The notes under the pieces: generated by a model
The model's database searches: none
Seen by the model: only the letters and a program-made list of their open reading frames with translations
What the model was told of the DNA's origin: nothing
Assembly (NCBI RefSeq): GCF_901709675.1
Contig: NC_051087.1
Coordinates: forward strand, 13,083,384-13,147,383
Direction: 5' to 3'
Length of the DNA: 64,000 nucleotides
DNA from: Syngnathus acus
Lineage: Eukaryota > Chordata > Actinopteri > Syngnathiformes > Syngnathidae
In this document: piece after piece, positions 47,043 to 57,372 of the stretch
Numbering within the stretch: the stretch's first letter is position 1
How the letters are laid out: every line of letters begins with the position of its first letter
Position numbers and translations under genes: made by a program

Positions 47043-47739
47043 CTCTCAGGTCTCCTTTTTTGGGGATGACAGCAATAAGCCCATCTTTTCAGTCTGCTGG
47101 TATGTTTCCTTCCTCCTCCCATATTTTCCTGATGAATGTGTGGAACATGATGGTTGTAGTTTCAACATCTGCATGTAGGGCCTCTACTGGGATTTCATCT
47201 GGCCCTGCGGCTTTGCCACGTCGGAGCATCATGATAGCCGTCTTTACCTCAGATCTTGTTGGGGGGGGCGCAATTGATTTTGAGTTAATGTGCTGCTGGT
47301 GGGATCTCTATTGCTTGGTCGGGCGGTGGTTTATTCAACAGCTCGTTGAAATGCTCTGTCCACCTTTGGTGGTGTTCCTCCTTGGTGGTGAGGAGTCGTC
47401 CCTCTTTATTCCGGATTTGTGTGTTGTTCTGTCTGAACTTCTCAGCTAGTTTCCTGGTGGTCATGTAGAGTTCCTTGAGATTGTTTTGTGCTGCTGCTTC
47501 CTGTGCTTCTTTAGCCAGTGCCTCAATGTAGTTTTTCTTGTCCCGTTTGGCACTTTTCCTTACTTCCTTGTTTGCTTCCTCGTAGTCCTTGTGAGCTGTG
47601 GCCTTTCTCGCTCATGTCTTGTATTTGTTTAGTGTGTCCTTTTTGGCCCTCCTTTCTTCTATTTTTTCCAGGTTTCTGTTGACAGCCAAGGTTTATGGTT
47701 TGTTGTCCTTTTCCCTAAAACTTCCAGACAGGTCTTGAA

Positions 47740-48294
47740 GGAATGGGGTCGAAATCCAAAAAGTCCTGCCTAGCGACAAAAACAAATATGCTCAAACCTC
47801 ATTGAATAAAGTACATAAGCAGACAAGTATATTCACATATTAAATCAATAAAAGAAACATTTTGAGCATATAATTATAGCTACACACCAAATCAATAAAG
47901 AAGACATAACTAGACATTTTTGACAGGTGGCATCGACAAAGATTTTTCTAACTATGATCTGATATGTATTTCTGAGCACTTTGAAATAACAAATGTTTTT
48001 TGATATATTGCCTGAATAGCTTAATGAACCTTTAGGAACTGTTTAATGCATGCCTGATGATTGTCTAAATCACGGACACTGCCAAAAACGTCTAAAAATG
48101 TTCAGTACTTGATGATATCTTATGTTTTGACTAATGCTAGTCGCCAGTTTTTCGATTACTACTGAACGTTCTGAACAGAGGGAAATATTTTGCCTGTCAA
48201 AGAAAAGATATGGTTGGAAACATGAATAAACTAAGAATATGATGACGTAAGCAAGTACATGGAGTATCAAAAGAACAAACAAACAAAAACATGA
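47740..48294. other. Insert of unknown origin within the LINE
   Basis: AT-rich sequence inserted between the central and endonuclease parts of the LINE. No frame or ends recognised. Confidence 0.4.
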
Positions 48295-48976
48295 TGTTAG
48301 GGTTTCTTGATCGTATGATTATGTTGGAATGTAACCTGTAATATATAACCTAGCTAGATTAGTTTTATGCTTATGTTGGAATGTAACCTGTAATAAATAA
48401 CCTAGCTTGTCCCATCCTACACGTCGTCCCTGCTATGCTTTGATTAGAGGTCAAGGGCTTCAACTCCATCCAGTCCACTGGACCAGCTCAGTGGACTAGT
48501 GGTAGAGTGTCCTCCCTGAGACTGGAAGGTTGTGGGTTCAAACCCCGGCCGGGTCATACCAAAGACTATAAAAATGAGACCCATTGCCTCCCTGCTTGGC
48601 ACTCAGCATTAAGGGTTGGAATTGGGGGGTTAAATCACCAAATGATTCCCGAGCGCGGCACCGCCGCTGCTCACTGCTCCCCTCTCCCCCAGGGGATGGA
48701 TCAAAATCACATGGGGATGGGTTAAATGCAGAGGACAAATTTCACCACACCCAGATGTGTGTGTGACGATCATTGGGACTTTAACTTTTTTAACTCTCAC
48801 CCCCACCCTGTTTCTCTCAATAAAAATGCTCTTGCAAAAGGCCTGAGTCAGACCTCATTCGAGCATCGCTGTACGCACAGCGACGAATGACTCTCCATTT
48901 GCAAGTACTGAAAAAGGGCATACTGTCTCGCGTGTGGTTCTTGCAAAAATAAGTTAGAGTGAGCACCACTCTGGTG
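48295..48976. repeat. LTR copy 1 (TGTTAGGG...), interrupted by a SINE
   Basis: It shares TGTTAGGGTTT, GATCGTATGATTATGTTGG, the CTCAATAAAAATGCTC polyadenylation region and ACGCACAGCGACGAATG with the cleaner copy at 52932-53376. The right end is degenerate (GAGCACCACTCTGGTGG instead of CACCCTAACA). The SINE at 48484-48795 sits inside. Confidence 0.75.
48484..48795 (+). mobile_element. tRNA-derived SINE, copy 1
   Basis: The 5' part shows a pol III A box (TAGTGGTAGAGTG) and B box (GGTTGTGGGTTCAAACCCC), as in a tRNA-like head. A non-tRNA body follows (GACCCATTGCCTCCCTGCTTGG) and a TTTAACTTTT tail. The second copy is at 52569-52885. Confidence 0.85.
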
Positions 48977-49692
48977 GTGAGTACAAACTTTGCATAGTCA
49001 GGGAACATTAATAAATTGATGATGTCACAGCCAAAAGCTCACATAATCACAGCCAAAAGCTCACATAATCCCGTACAAAATGAGACAATTGAAAGAATGA
49101 TGAATGGGCGGTGTGCGACAGGAGGCGAAGTGGATGTATGTGCAAAAATGGTTTACAGGAAGGACACTTGGAGATAAAACCGGTAGAGGTGCCAAAAGAA
49201 GAGGGGCAGGAGGAAACCAACCAAGAACCCGGCCAAAGGTGATCGCCAAGGCCGAAAGACGGGATGGAAAACTACAGCCCCCACACACACCGAATCACCC
49301 GTAATCATTACCCAACCCCACGGAACCAGCTCTCACCGAACCAGCACCCACTCCCATGGAATCAAACTCTCCTGTGAACTTACCACACCCCCTGACTCAT
49401 CCATCACCCATCAAACTCGGCCCACACTGGCATGTGCAACTGAATATAAGATGACCAAAGAACCTTGAACGTTGCCTTTTCTGAATGGAGACTTTCTGCT
49501 TTTGAGCATGGTCGCACGAAAGGCCCAGCGCTGTATTGTACTTTCCTGAAAACAGAGCTTTCTTAACAAGAATTGTGATTGAACTCAACCAACCTGTGTA
49601 AGTCTAAATTTTGTTTCAGTGTCTTAGCCTTTTCCTAAAACTGACGAAATAAAACGAGCACGCGGTGAGTACATTGGATAACAGGTGATTGG
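48977..49692. other. Possible retroelement interior downstream of LTR copy 1
   Basis: It follows the LTR and contains purine-rich sequence and GAATATAAGATGACC, but no coding domain could be recognised. It ends where the LINE endonuclease part resumes. Confidence 0.35.
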
Positions 49693-50528
49693 CTATGGCT
49701 TTTGCCATGAGGCGCGGATAGCGCGCTTCCCAAATTGTGGACCAAATCCAACAGTCTCCTTCCATACACTTTTCAGGCTGTTCCAGTACTCCTTCACTGG
49801 TTGTTCTTGCAGGGCTTGAAACCCGTTCTGAAGGGTGGTTTTATACAGCTCAGTTGTTCCAATGTCTTGGAAGAGCTGGATGTTGTACTTTGTTCTGTTC
49901 CCAGAAGGGGTATTGCGGCGCTTTAGCTTGAGTTGGAGTTTTGCAGCCAGTAGGTGGTGGTCTGATCCAGCGTCTGCCCCCCTCTTTACTCTCACATCCA
50001 GGAGAGACCGTCTGAACTTCCGGTTGATGCATATGTGGTCAATCTGGTTTTCGGTAGTGTGGTCGGGAGATATCCAGGTGGTTTTATCAACGTGTTTATG
50101 GGGGAATATGGTGCCTCCTATGACCAGGTTGGTGTCAGCACATATGTCTGAAAATCTTTCCCCATTTTCGTTCATGGTGCCAAGTCCATGTCTTCCCATG
50201 GCCAGTTCGTATCCATTGTTGTTGTTTCCCATCTTGGCATTAATGTCACCCATGAGTAAGGTTAGGTCTTTTTCCTTCCTGGACTGGCGTAGATGTTGTA
50301 GTTGGTTATAGAAGTTATCCTTCATTTCCTCCTCTGCATTGTTGGTAGGTCCATAGCACTGTATGATTTGAAGGTTGATTCTTTTATGGGTGGTTATGGA
50401 ATCTTGCAGTGATAATTCTTGAGCTGATGGGCTCCCAACCGATGAGGGCCTGTTGTGCTTCTTTGGAGAGCATGAGTGCCACTCCTTCTGTGTGTGGTGC
50501 CGCTTCCTCTGCATGTCCAGAGTAGAGA

Positions 50529-50843
50529 ATGTACTCACCACTGGCTAGTTTGACTTCACCTGTCTGGATCAAGTCAAAGTGTTTGCCAAAGTGTTTGGAA
50601 AACATTGGAAAAACTAAAACTTCCAAAATTAAGATGGGAAATAATGATAGATCTCTAGCTCTTGAAGGAGATGAGAAGTACATGGCGAGTAGATTTCTTA
50701 ATTGTATGCAATACATGCCGAAGGGGAAGAAAAAGTATGGAGTACAAGGAAAGTTGAAAGTTGAAATGTGGAACGTTGTGGTAGAACTTTTGGAGGAGAG
50801 TGTGGCTAGGACGCCAAACGGATTGAGAAAGAGGGAGGATTGA
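50529..50843 (+). pseudogene. Unidentified coding-like fragment split by a hAT element
   Basis: The frame reads MGNNDRSLALEGDEKYMASR, then MPKGKKKYGVQG and WNVVVELLEESVARTPNGLR, and ends at 50843. After the hAT insertion (50856-52167) similar codon-like sequence continues (VWLKASQERREQLQMTKNG) to about 52255. It may be part of an older transposon or retrocopy. I do not recognise it. Confidence 0.35.
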
Positions 50844-50855
50844 CTTGTGCTAGAG

Positions 50856-52167
50856 CAGGGGTGGGCAAACTACGGCCCGCGGGCCACATCCGGCCCACGG
50901 GACCGTTTAATCCGGCCCGCCAACCCTGAATAAATTGTATTATTAAACATTTTTTTGGTCATTTTGCATGCAATGACTGCGTTTCCCCAGTAGATGGGGA
51001 ACCGCTCGCCTGCGCATTTACTACCGGAAGCCGTGTCAGAAAGCTCGGTGCACACTCGCAAGTGCGTGTACGTACTCAGTAGTACGGACATGGCGCACTC
51101 GCGCTCTATTTGTATCAGTCCCGAATTTAGAGCGTGGGCTGTGACGACAGCATTCTTGTAATTCGCGCGCTGAGCTTTCAGATACAGTTTTACGCTAAAG
51201 CCACCCACAAACCTTCCCCTGGAATCCTTCTATTAAAATGAGTCGCTCAAGGAAAAGCAAGGTGGACACAGTGCCGAGTGTTTAAAAAAGAGTGGCCAAT
51301 TTGGCTCGACGTACGCGACGTGACGTTCAGCCACATCAACATCAACCCGTCACAGATCGAGGTAAACGGACCAACACCTCGGATCTCTCCTAAGAATTGC
51401 CACAACAAATTTTACTCCAGACTATGACGCACTAGCAAAAAAGGGAGACCAACAACACTATTCCCACTGAAAATGAAGGGGAGGCTCTCAAGTTTGCATT
51501 TTGAATATGATTTGTACACATAGCAGGGATTGAAACTAGCGACCATTCTCATTTTCAAACAATGCAGGATGCTCAAGGACATTGATGCACCACCTGTTTG
51601 CGACTAATCTTAACCTGTAAAGTTCTTAAGGCTTACTTTAAGGAAGTGTTTCCCGTTTCCTCACCTCTGTTACCAGGTGTTTGTGAGTTAAAACTCTGCT
51701 CTGATGTTCAGATACCCCTCACCGTGTTGCCGTTTTGATTACTTTATTTGGATGTATGCTTTCACCGATTCTTCAAGATGATATATTTGGTCAGAATGTT
51801 TGCCGTTTGATGTGATCTCATAAGATAAAAATCTTTCATTAATCTGACCTGCAGGCACTGAAGTGATGGAGACTGTTATTCATAATAACAGTGTCGTATT
51901 TTATGAGAATCACTGATAGCAGTTTTTTAGTGAATTATTATTATTATTTTCTTAATGCTGTTAATAAATGCATTTGTTTTCAAAAAACTTGTTTGGAATA
52001 TCCATGCTTTACTACCTACTAAAGGCCAAAATCTTTTATGCAATGACCTTTACAGGTCGCTTATATTACTTCACACAAACACTACGTCCATCTGCTCCTG
52101 GTTCGGCCCTCCGGTCCAAATTTAGAAGCCAGTTCGGCCCGCGAGTCAAAAGGTTTGCCCACCCCTG
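50856..52167. mobile_element. hAT element (non-autonomous) with perfect 8-bp target duplication
   Basis: It begins CAGGGGTGGGCAAACTACGG and ends AAAAGGTTTGCCCACCCCTG. TGCTAGAG flanks both sides (50848-50855 and 52168-52175). GGCCCGC motifs are typical of fish Charlie-like families. About 1.3 kb, no intact transposase. Confidence 0.93.
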
Positions 52168-52274
52168 TGCTAGAGTGTGGTTGAAAGCTTCACAAGAGAG
52201 AAGAGAACAACTTCAAATGACAAAAAATGGAAAGATAAAAAGTGATGAGACCGCCATTCAATTAAGATTTGAAA

Positions 52275-52568
52275 AAGCTTTCTCTGGGCTGGTGTCGCTC
52301 ATAGAGGAGGAGGCTTCAAACGCTGAGTCGGCGATGCGCTTGTCCGCCTCGACCAAACTGTCAAGACACACTGAGGACAACCCAGAATCATGTTGCAATG
52401 GATCCCTGATAACTGAATCCTTGTGTTGTATTGTTCTGGGCATTGTAAGGCGCCGTCGATTCACTAGGCCAATGGTCGCCAAGCTTTTATGGCGAGTGGT
52501 CCCCTGAACCTTTTAGCCATCGCATCAATGTCCGTAGCAGAACAGACCATTCAATGTGCCGTCATACC
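52275..52568 (-). pseudogene. Inverted fragment of the mosaic lectin gene (F5/8C exon 1)
   Basis: The reverse complement matches about 37736-38025. It covers the intron, the acceptor and the start of the F5/8C exon, up to EADKRIADSAFEASSSMSDT. The minus-strand frame keeps those codons but then runs into unrelated sequence. It is wedged between transposon debris and a SINE, far from the parent and in opposite orientation. Confidence 0.9.
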
Positions 52569-52885
52569 CAGCTCAGTGGCCTAGTGGTAGAGTGTCCGCC
52601 CTGAGACTGGAAGGTTGTGGGTTGCGGCCGGGTCATACCAAAGACTATAAAAATGGGACCCATTGCCTCCCTGCTTGGCACTCAGCATTAAGGGTTGGAA
52701 TTGGGGGGTTAGATCACCAAATGATTCCCGAGCGCGGCACCGCTGCTGCTCACTGCTCCCCTCTCCCCCAGGGGATGGATTAAAATTACATGGGGATGGG
52801 TTAAATGCAGAGGACAAATTTCACCACACCCAGATGTGTGTGTGACAAACATTGGGACTTTAATCTTTTAATCTTTAATCTTTAA
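52569..52885 (+). mobile_element. tRNA-derived SINE, copy 2
   Basis: Same head and body as 48484-48795 (CAGTGGCCTAGTGGTAGAGT and TGCTTGGCACTCAGCATTAA), with a TTTAATC tail repeated three times. A few bases of the B box are deleted (GGTTGTGGGTTGCGGCC). Confidence 0.85.
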
Positions 52886-52931
52886 TACCCCAACTCTGGT
52901 CGGGAGATACCGCATTAGACAAGAGAGATGT

Positions 52932-53376
52932 TGTTAGGGTTTACAGATTATCTTGATCGTATGATTATGTTGGAATGTAACCTGTAATAATTAACCTAGC
53001 TTGTCCTGTCTTAACAAAAGTAGTAGAACAAAGTCCTAAGATCTTTTGAACTGATTGACTAGCTGCAGAGGAAGCAATCAAAGTTGCTTTGTTTAAACAA
53101 CGTCGTAAAAGACCCCCTGCTATGCTTTGATCAGCAGGCCAGGGGCTTCAACCCCATCCTGCCCACTCTCACCCCCACTCTCAGCCCCACTCACACCCCC
53201 ACCCTGTTTCTCTCAATAAAAATGCTCCTGCAAGAGGCCTGAGTCAGACCTCATTCGATCATCGCTGTACGCACAGCGACGAATGGACTCTCCACCTGCA
53301 GGTGTTTAAAAGGACTTACGTACTTGTCTCCCGTGTGGTTCTTGCAAAATGAGTTAGAGTGAGCACCACCCTAACA
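52932..53376. mobile_element. Solo LTR (TGTTAGGG...CCCTAACA)
   Basis: Its ends are perfect 8-bp inverted repeats, TGTTAGGG and CCCTAACA. CTCAATAAAAATGC is a polyadenylation signal in the right third. No internal retroviral or retrotransposon coding region is attached. It abuts the zinc-finger fragment that follows. Family unknown. Confidence 0.8.
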
Positions 53377-53383
53377 TGTTCTG

Positions 53384-53688
53384 TCTGCAGGTTTCCTTGA
53401 ACTTTTTGTCTGATGGCGTCCCCCTCCATTTTATGGCTGCCCTCGCTTCTGCTGTCGACCTTTCTGCTGCTTGGTCTGTTTTCTCTGTTGTTGCCGGTTG
53501 CCATTGTGGTTTGTTTGAAATTTGGGGCCACTGTAACTGACCTGATTGGCACAGTTATATGCTGACCCCTTGGTGAAGCCAGCCCTTTTATTCTTGTGGT
53601 CAGTGAGCTGGACGTGATAGTCAAACATCTTGGAATAATCTTGGGTGTCCAAATCGGGCTTGCTTGCCTGTGTCCAGTTACGTTGCTT
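53384..53688 (-). pseudogene. Fragment of the zinc-finger gene's basic exon (copy of 17733-18033)
   Basis: The frame is preserved through QKQRNWTQASKPDLDTQDYS and AGFTKGSAYNCANQ, but the exon is cut at its 3' end by the LTR and there are no neighbouring exons. Just beyond 53780 the sequence jumps to PLA2G12B sequence, so at least 3.9 kb has been deleted relative to copy 1. Confidence 0.9.
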
Positions 53689-53829
53689 CTGTGAAAGGAA
53701 TGTGAGGGTTATCACTTTACAGTGGAAAATTCTCACAGCACCCCACCAAAAAATGTCACAATTATATACTGTAATATCTATACAGTGCCAACCTATAATT
53801 TTTATCAAGTTAAAAAGTTTGTGCCCTAG

Positions 53830-54590
53830 ATGGATATGGGAATCCCCGCCATGACCAGGTGCTGCAACCAGCTGGACATGTGATATGATACCTGTGGCTC
53901 AAACAAGTACCGTTGTGACTCCAAGTTCCGCTGGTGCCTCCACAGCATCTGTACCGACCTCAAGAAGAGCCTTGGTTTCGTGTCCAAAGTTGAAGGTTGG
54001 TATCCTCTCTACATACCATTTCCTCATACAATTCTCACCTTGTTGAATGTTTGAGGACCATTTGTTGCATTGTAAAAAAAAAACACACAAAAAACTGGCT
54101 TCTCTTAAATCTAAGTTGCTGAATGTTGTCTAACATTTCTATTTCTTTGTAAGTCACTGATGGTTAAATCAGAGCAATCCAATAAATGAGTTGCTTTTGG
54201 AAAATTGAGAACCTTTTAAATGCTTTCAATAAGTTGACAAACAATTTGTGCTCAAGAGTTGTTGTTTTTTTAATCCATAAATGAGGGGAACGGTATTTGT
54301 TTTTTTCAGGATTATTACCCACTGCTTAACAAAACAAGAGTAAAACAGCCTACTGAATCACCATTAAGGCCCAGTAATGAGTTTAAAAATCCAGTGTTTT
54401 CTGGCAGGTACTGTTGATAATTCTGCTGGAAAGACTGACTTCCACTCTTGTCCGTTACTTTCTCTCATCATCATGTGAAACGGTGGCAGACACTTTGTTC
54501 AACACAGTGTGGACTCTGGGCTGCAGACCCTACATGAACAGCCAGAGAGCATCATGCTATTGCCAAGGAGAAGAGAAAGATGAACTCTAA
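53830..54590 (+). pseudogene. pla2g12b: PLA2G12B pseudogene (exons 3 and 4 only)
   Basis: Exon 3 (53830-53995) and exon 4 (54472-54590) match the intact gene closely. Exons 1 and 2 are absent. In exon 3 the codon for the active-site-region Cys is TGA (53881-53883; TGT in the parent). The acceptor before exon 4 is CATCAT instead of CATCAG, so splicing would also fail. The KDEL end is kept but cannot be made. Confidence 0.95.
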
Positions 54591-55306
54591 CCTATACCAT
54601 ATTACTATGAAGAAGACAGTGGAAGTTGCAGTAGCATATCAAAAGTATTATTAAGTACACTAGTATACGTGGTATTGCAATGAACAGCTGCAATGGTATT
54701 TTTTAAATGGCAATATTGTTGTATTTTCAAAGTATTGCTCTGCTCTATCAGCAATGCTGTTTATTTATACTTCTAGGTGGGGATAACAATCATAACATGA
54801 CATTCGTTTTGTTCCAAATACCTTTTAAAGTGTATTGTATTGACAGTGCTGTAGATAAACTGCATAGCGTACGCTCGAAATAACCTTTGCTAACTATATT
54901 AAACTTCCGTTTGCTTTAGTTTCACTTTTAGCAACGAGCTTTTTCATCCATTAATTTATTTGGTTTTGTTCAACGGATTACCTGCCATTCCCTGGGTGGA
55001 TGGGTCATTGGCCAGAAATTGAGGCTAGGCTGGTTAAGGAAGAGAAAAGAAGCCATGTTCTAACTTCTTTTACCACTCCCTTATTTGGGCAATAACTAAG
55101 CCACTCATAACATGCATAACATGCTTAGAAAACATCAGTCACCAGTAAGCCCTAATTTCTTCTAATAATATCATTAAAATCCAGCTTTTAAGATGTTTGT
55201 CTCCTGATCTCTAGTCATTGTGTCCTTCCATTTGTCATACAAACTATTTTAAAAGCACTTTTTGCAAGGGTTAACTTGAGCAGCAAAAAGTAGCGAGGGT
55301 TACGCA
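54591..55306. other. Copy-2 sequence downstream of the PLA2G12B pseudogene
   Basis: It parallels 23236-23948 with scattered substitutions and small indels. No gene. Confidence 0.7.
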
Positions 55307-55655
55307 CAGGGCCGGTTCTAGGAATGCACGTAAGAGGGGGCAGTCAGAAATGTGAAGGGGGCATGTTCTTTTTTTTTTTTTTTTTTTACACATTTTTAAC
55401 ACCGTTAGTGTTTTCTTCACGGCAGTTGTTAGCTGTGTGTCCAGATCTCAACCTGGAGAAGTGGATTGCACTCTGTCAGGCCTCTACACTAAGACCTGTC
55501 CAGCTTGGGTGTCCCACCTGAAGATTAAAGCTTCTGCTGGTATTGCTCTTAGGGTCACTGAGGCACGCAAACCCCCTGACCACAATAAGGTGGCAATCTC
55601 TCAGGGGGGGGGGGGGGGACATATAATATGAATGTTATCTTAACTATTATTTGAG

Positions 55656-56375
55656 TTGTCGTTAATTATTAGTTATGGGCTTGCTGAGAGGTTTGTTCAA
55701 ACAATGAAACGTGCCTTGAAAACATCACAAGGACAAGGAACGCTACATCAGAGACTGCACAACTTTCTACTAACATACCGCAACAGTCCACATGCAACCA
55801 CCAAAACATCTCCTGCTAGTCTGATGCTAAAGAAAGACCTGCGCATCACGTTTGACCTCTTGAAGCCCTCAGCAGTGAAGGACATTGTCCAATGTCAACA
55901 GGAAAAACAGGTTAGGTGCAGAGAACAGAAGGGCAAGGAAAGAGGTTTCAAACCAGGAGAATCTGTGCAGGCAAGGAACTACCGTGGCGAACCAAAGTGG
56001 ATTCCTGCCACTGTTATTGCGCAAACTGGACCAGTATCCTATACTGTCCAAACGTCTGATAGTGTATGGAGGAGACATGTTGATCAACTCCTACAGACTC
56101 CGTTAGTGCCAGCGGAGCTGTCCCTCAAAGATTTACCTGATGGCCCTGCCAATGTCAAAACACCGGTTCACATACCCTCACAAATGCAGGACTCAACCGC
56201 GCCAGCGCCAACAGTCCCAGCTGAGGATTTGACCGAAACAGAGACTGAGACATCATCCTTTGCAGAAGCCCCTGCAACGAGTTCACCATTGGACGACTAT
56301 AGTGCTAATACTGTGCCTCCGGATAGGAGATATCCTACCAGAGAGCGGCGAGCTCCTGCACGCCTGGACTTATAG
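55656..56375 (+). pseudogene. Ty3/gypsy-type integrase C-terminal fragment
   Basis: The frame runs about 240 codons. It opens in the end of the integrase core (LAERFVQTMKRALKTSQGQG, FLLTYRNSPHATTKTSPASL) and continues through a GPVSYTVQT chromodomain-like region and an acidic linker to RRYPTRERRAPARLDL. Reverse transcriptase, RNase H and the catalytic integrase residues are missing, so it cannot transpose alone. Confidence 0.85.
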
Positions 56376-56596
56376 GTTTTTGGATGACCCGAGTTATGGG
56401 GATGCAGAATATTCCCATGGGTATAATTCGAGGTAGTCCACCCTCACCCAAAGTTAAAGTTTCATGGGAATATTATTGTCATAATTGTCTGGACCATATA
56501 TGATAATTGTTTAATGGTAGTTATTGATAGATCTTGAAGATGCCAAGTTATAGGTGCATAAGACTATGTTGTTCATGCATATAGCACGTTCATTGT

Positions 56597-56796
56597 AAGA
56601 GGGGAGGAGATGTTGTGTATTTTGGGCTAACTCAAATTCCGTAGTAGAAAAACCCCGGAAGTGGGATGGGCATTCTGTGTTGTTGTGGTACGCCCTGTGA
56701 ACGCACTGTAAGTAAGGAATAAAGCAGTTATCCTTCACGTCGTTGTCCGACCTATTCTTGCTATCTAAGAACCTGGAAAATAGTAAGGATATAACA
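56597..56796 (+). mobile_element. Polypurine tract and 3' LTR of the Ty3-like element
   Basis: The polypurine tract AAGAGGGGAGGAGA (56597-56610) is followed directly by TGTTGTGTATTTTGGG. The LTR contains GGAATAAAGCAG (polyadenylation) and ends ATAACA at 56796, giving about 186 bp with TG...CA ends. No matching 5' LTR is present in the element. Confidence 0.75.
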
Positions 56797-57372
56797 TATA
56801 TCACGGGTCATTACGACGAGTTTGGTGGAGTTTTTACTGCTTCTTCCAACTCCTACCGCGCTGACTGTAACCTGACACTCTCTGGCTGCGTCTTGCCTCA
56901 TTTGCATACTCACAGTGATTGGATGTTCACGTAGGGGCGGGCGGGGAGTCCTGACAGCAGGCTGTGTGAGGGAGGACACACTGCACCGACATGAGAGAAG
57001 AGAGGGGGCTGATTAACGTGTGTTTCTATCAGCGGATTTTTCACTTCTAAAAGTTTGATTCGAGGGGGCAGGACATCTGTTTGAGGGGGCAACGCCCCCT
57101 CTTGCCCCTGCGTAGAGCCGGCCTTGGTTGCGCACGTCCTGAATGTCGATTGTTCGGTAGGGTTCATTCGTATTCACGAAGACGTTCACAAGACTTTTGC
57201 ATTTTAATAGGCGTCAACATATTTTCTTATCGTAAGAAACTGTTTGCAACCTTTTAGGAATCCTGACAAAATTCACAAGATGCACAAACAGTGAGTTCAG
57301 CTGTGTGAGTTGCCATGGTTCCAGAACCAGATGTGGCGCTTTCATCCTTCTGTTCTTCTTCTCGTGTATTAT

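Larger units (their letters stand above)
45540..50565 (-). mobile_element. RTE-like LINE, decayed and split by insertions
   Basis: Endonuclease part at 50541-49693 (LTLLMGDINAKMGN, GADAGSDHHLLAAKL). Central and reverse transcriptase part at 47700-46252 (NYRGIMMLSTPSKVLSRI, GFRSGRSCIDQIATLR, YVDFIDFEKAFDSVD, LDFADDIALLSQ). C-terminal part at 46105-45541 (RRKWSWIGHTLRKN, GRPKNNW-like block). Several stops and frameshifts show it is dead. It is interrupted by a palindromic MITE (46838-47042) and by about 1.95 kb including an LTR and a SINE (about 47740-49690). It starts next to the zinc-finger fragment at 45532. The clade assignment (RTE/RTEX) is by resemblance. Confidence 0.8.
55307..57126. mobile_element. 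hAT-like element carrying a Ty3-like retrotransposon fragment
   Basis: The ends CAGGGCCGGTTCTA and TAGAGCCGGCCTTG are inverted repeats. Target duplications GTTACGCA (55299-55306) and GTTGCGCA (57127-57134) flank it, and copy 1 shows the empty site once (GTTGCGCA near 23946). The interior contains a G-rich tract (55604-55618), part of a retrotransposon polyprotein and a 3' LTR, so the DNA element hosts a nested retroelement. Confidence 0.9.
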
